Part shown: piece by piece, positions 61,717 to 64,000 of the stretch
Layout: every line of letters starts with the position of its first letter
How positions within the stretch are numbered: position 1 is the stretch's first letter
Source of the DNA: JAJYRX01 sp041655275
GTDB taxonomy: Bacteria > Pseudomonadota > Gammaproteobacteria > Burkholderiales > Burkholderiaceae_B
NCBI GenBank assembly: GCA_041655275.1
Contig: JBBAFU010000004.1
Location: 62,001-126,000 of the forward strand
Direction: 5' to 3'
Length of the DNA: 64,000 nt
Translations under genes and position numbers: made by a program
Notes under the pieces: model-generated
Seen by the model: the letters and a program-made list of their open reading frames with translations, nothing else
What the model was told of the DNA's origin: nothing
Databases searched by the model: none

Positions 61717-63639
61717 CTAGTCGTCGCGCTTGACTTCCTTGAAGTCAGCGTCGACCACATTGTCATCCCCGGCCGGCTGCTCGTCCTGTGCGGGCGCCTC
61801 GCCGGCCTGGGCCTGCTGCATCTCGGCATACATCTTTTCGCCGAGCTTCTGCGAGACCGTGTTCAAGGTCTCGACCCTGGCATCGATCGCTTCCTTGTCG
61901 CCATCCTGCAAGGTGGCTTCGAGCGCCTTGATGGCCTCCTCGATGGCTTCCCTGTCGGCGGCATCCAGCTTGTCGCCATATTCCTCGAGTGACTTGCGCG
62001 TGCTGTGGATGAGGGCATCCGCCTGATTGCGCGCCTGGGCCAGATCGGCCACACGACGGTCATCAGCGGCATTCGCCTCGGCATCCTTGATCATGCGCTC
62101 GACTTCCTCGTCGGTCAGGCCCGAGTTGGCCTTGATGGTGATCTTGTTTTCCTTGCCCGTACCCTTGTCCTTGGCGGACACATGCAGGATACCGTTGGCA
62201 TCGATATCGAAGGTCACCTCGATCTGCGGCAGGCCACGCGGCGCGGGCGGAATGCCTTCCAGATTGAACTCGCCCAGGGCCTTGTTGCCGGCCGCGATCT
62301 CGCGCTCGCCCTGGAACACCTTGATGGTGACCGCAGGCTGGTTATCGTCAGCCGTGGAGAAGACCTGCGAGTAGCGCGTGGGAATCGTGGTGTTCTTCTG
62401 GATCATCTTCGTCATGACACCACCCAGGGTTTCTATCCCCAGGGACAGCGGCGTCACGTCGAGCAGCAGCACGTCCTGACGGTCACCCGCCAGCACCGAT
62501 CCCTGGATGGCAGCCCCGGCGGCAACCGCCTCATCGGGGTTCACATCCTTGCGCGGCTCCTTGCCGAAGAAGTCCTTGACCTTCTCCTGCACCATGGGCA
62601 TGCGCGACATGCCGCCCACCAGGATCACATCATCGATGTCGGAAACCTTGATGCCGGCATCCTTGATGGCCGTGCGGCAGGGCACGAGCGTACGCTCGAC
62701 CAGCTCCTCGACCAAGGCCTCGAGCTTGGCACGCGTGACCTTCAGGTTCAGGTGCTTGGGACCGGAGGCATCCGCCGTGATGTAGGGCAGGTTGAGTTCG
62801 GTCTGCTGCGTGGAGGACAGCTCGATCTTCGCCTTCTCGGCCGCTTCCTTCAGACGCTGCATGGCCAGCACGTCCTTGGAGAGATCGGCCCCGCTGTCCT
62901 TGCGGAACTCGTCGATGACGTATTCGATCAGGCGCTGGTCGAAGTCTTCACCGCCGAGGAAAGTGTCGCCATTGGTGGACAGCACCTCGAACTGCTTTTC
63001 ACCATCGACATCCGCAATCTCGATGATGGAGACGTCGAACGTACCGCCGCCCAGATCATAGACGGCAATCTTGCGATCGCCCTTTTCGGCCTTGTCCAGA
63101 CCGAATGCCAGGGCTGCGGCCGTGGGTTCGTTGATGATGCGCTTGACTTCCAGGCCCGCGATGCGACCCGCATCCTTGGTGGCCTGACGCTGGCTGTCGT
63201 TGAAGTAGGCCGGCACGGTGATGACCGCCTCGGTCACCTCTTCGCCCAGATAGTCCTCGGCCGTCTTCTTCATCTTGCGCAGTACGTCGGCCGACACCTG
63301 GGGCGGTGCCAGCTGCTTGCCCTGGGCCTCGACCCAGGCATCGCCGTTATCCGCCCGGATGATCTTGTAGGGCATGAGCTCCATATCATGCTGCACCGCC
63401 TTCTCTTCGAACTTGCGGCCGATGAGACGCTTGACGGCGTAGAGCGTGTTCTGGGGATTGGTGACGGCCTGACGCTTGGCCGGGGCACCCACCAGGATTT
63501 CGCCATCGGCCATGTAGGCGACGATGGACGGTGTGGTGCGTGTACCTTCGGCATTCTCGATGATGCGGGGCTTGCCGCCGTCGAGCACGGCCACACAACT
63601 GTTGGTCGTGCCCAGGTCGATTCCGATGATTTTTGCCAT
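61717..63639 (-). CDS. dnaK: DnaK, Hsp70 chaperone
   Basis: The 640-residue Hsp70 begins MAKIIGIDLGTTNSCVAVLDG and has AVITVPAYFNDSQRQATKDAG, IAVYDLGGGTFDVSIIEI, VGGMSRMPMVQ, DVTPLSLGIET and a C-terminal lid ending in an acidic tail with DDNVVDADFKEV. A perfect sigma-32 promoter lies upstream. It sits between grpE (partial at the window end) and dnaJ. Confidence 0.98.
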   Translation of the reverse strand: MAKIIGIDLGTTNSCVAVLDGGKPRIIENAEGTRTTPSIVAYMADGEILVGAPAKRQAVTNPQNTLYAVKRLIGRKFEEKAVQHDMELMPYKIIRADNGDAWVEAQGKQLAPPQVSADVLRKMKKTAEDYLGEEVTEAVITVPAYFNDSQRQATKDAGRIAGLEVKRIINEPTAAALAFGLDKAEKGDRKIAVYDLGGGTFDVSIIEIADVDGEKQFEVLSTNGDTFLGGEDFDQRLIEYVIDEFRKDSGADLSKDVLAMQRLKEAAEKAKIELSSTQQTELNLPYITADASGPKHLNLKVTRAKLEALVEELVERTLVPCRTAIKDAGIKVSDIDDVILVGGMSRMPMVQEKVKDFFGKEPRKDVNPDEAVAAGAAIQGSVLAGDRQDVLLLDVTPLSLGIETLGGVMTKMIQKNTTIPTRYSQVFSTADDNQPAVTIKVFQGEREIAAGNKALGEFNLEGIPPAPRGLPQIEVTFDIDANGILHVSAKDKGTGKENKITIKANSGLTDEEVERMIKDAEANAADDRRVADLAQARNQADALIHSTRKSLEEYGDKLDAADREAIEEAIKALEATLQDGDKEAIDARVETLNTVSQKLGEKMYAEMQQAQAGEAPAQDEQPAGDDNVVDADFKEVKRDD

Positions 63640-63690
63640 GTTTGCTTACTCTGCTGAAAAATGTGAAAGACTGAACCGCCAATGCTTCCC

Positions 63691-63718
63691 AGATGGGGAC
63701 GGTAACTGCGGTTTCAAG
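63691..63718 (-). promoter_or_regulatory. Sigma-32 (RpoH) heat-shock promoter before dnaK
   Basis: Reading the reverse strand, CTTGAAA (63712-63718) is followed after 13 bp by CCCCATCT (63691-63698), which matches the sigma-32 consensus CTTGAAA-N13-15-CCCCATNT. It is about 52 bp upstream of the dnaK ATG. This lets dnaK be heat-induced separately from grpE. Confidence 0.88.
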
Positions 63719-63742
63719 CCCCCCCGGGGCCGGACTGCGTCC

Positions 63743-64000
63743 TCAAGCCTGAGCGGGGGAAGCGCCGGCGGCGCCCGACGACACCATCACCATCGCCGGG
63801 CGCAGGACGCGGTCGGCAATCGTGTAGCCTTTCTGCAGACGCTGGGCAATGCAGCCTTCGGGCTGGTCACTGGGAATGGTCGCGATGGCCTGATGCAGAT
63901 GGGGATCGAAGCGCTCACCCGGCTCGGGTGCCACTTCCTTCAGTGCGTTGCGCTCGAAGGCATTGACCAGCTGCCTGAGCGTGGCCTGCACGCCTTCATG
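63743..64000 (-). CDS. grpE: GrpE, nucleotide exchange factor (5' end beyond window)
   Basis: GrpE releases ADP from DnaK. The reverse frame is open to the window end, so 86 C-terminal codons are visible. They hold the beta-domain with FDPHLHQAI and the family signature region, then GYTIADRVLRPAMVMVS. It is upstream of dnaK, as usual; the N-terminal coiled coil lies outside the window. Confidence 0.93.
   Translation of the reverse strand, partial: HEGVQATLRQLVNAFERNALKEVAPEPGERFDPHLHQAIATIPSDQPEGCIAQRLQKGYTIADRVLRPAMVMVSSGAAGASPAQA

Noticed and set aside
62005..63657. A long open frame of 550 codons antisense to dnaK.
   Set aside because: It is a shadow of the high-GC, codon-biased dnaK gene, has no family features, and dnaK identity is certain.

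Overview
The window is a dense, GC-rich chromosomal segment of a Gram-negative bacterium, most likely a betaproteobacterium of the order Burkholderiales (Alcaligenaceae-like). The grounds are the lolB-ispE-tRNA-Gln-prs-rplY-pth-ychF gene order, a Bug/TctC-type binding protein, outer-membrane lipoprotein genes, and a sox cluster of the kind found in chemolithoheterotrophic Burkholderiales. The assignment is inference; no 16S rRNA is present. There is no gene-free stretch longer than about 300 bp.

Region 1 (1-13106) combines sulfur oxidation with molybdenum cofactor (Moco) synthesis. moaC(partial)-moaD-moaE-moaB-moeA runs forward and meets a reverse sox block, soxC-soxD-soxY-soxZ-thioredoxin-soxB. 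Upstream of that lies a second reverse operon, moaA-mobA-cytochrome c-soxF (flavocytochrome c type), with fdhD divergent from moaA. SoxC is itself a molybdoenzyme, so enzyme and cofactor genes sit together. soxA and soxX are not in the window.

Region 2 (13165-19076) holds a UspA protein, a DUF442-type phosphatase/sulfurtransferase-like gene divergent from nnrS-nsrR (nitric oxide response), serA divergent from a MATE transporter, and an isochorismatase-family hydrolase.

Region 3 (19101-25600) looks like an accessory island: a LysR regulator divergent from an overlapping operon of two PuuE-like polysaccharide deacetylase-fold proteins, an isocitrate-lyase-family C-C lyase and a Bug solute-binding protein. 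It is followed by an IS110-family element lying directly upstream of lipA.

Region 4 (25656-37922) has lipA, a MazE/PemK-like toxin-antitoxin pair, a secreted von Willebrand A protein with three 90-residue repeats, then the conserved housekeeping block ychF, CPBP protease, pth, rplY, prs, tRNA-Gln, ispE, lolB, a TPR protein and mutM.

Region 5 (37950-53468) contains a FAD-linked oxidase, phosphomannomutase/phosphoglucomutase, icd, an EamA permease, an AhpD-like protein, a six-gene Liv-type ABC transporter operon with an embedded acyl-CoA ligase, an NlpD/EnvC-like LysM-LytM lipoprotein with a degenerate active site, a radical SAM gene behind a LexA box, and a DUF1841 gene.

Region 6 (53491-64000) has two tandem c-type cytochromes divergent from a MoxR ATPase-GNAT-VWA operon, a Tyr-rich lipoprotein, an M16 peptidase, and the heat-shock operon grpE(partial)-dnaK-dnaJ with a clear sigma-32 promoter before dnaK.

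Taken together, the genes suggest a respiratory organism that oxidises reduced sulfur, makes several molybdoenzymes (sulfane dehydrogenase here; FdhD and MobA imply a formate dehydrogenase and possibly nitrate reductase elsewhere), meets nitric oxide, and takes up organic acids and possibly aromatic or fatty acids.
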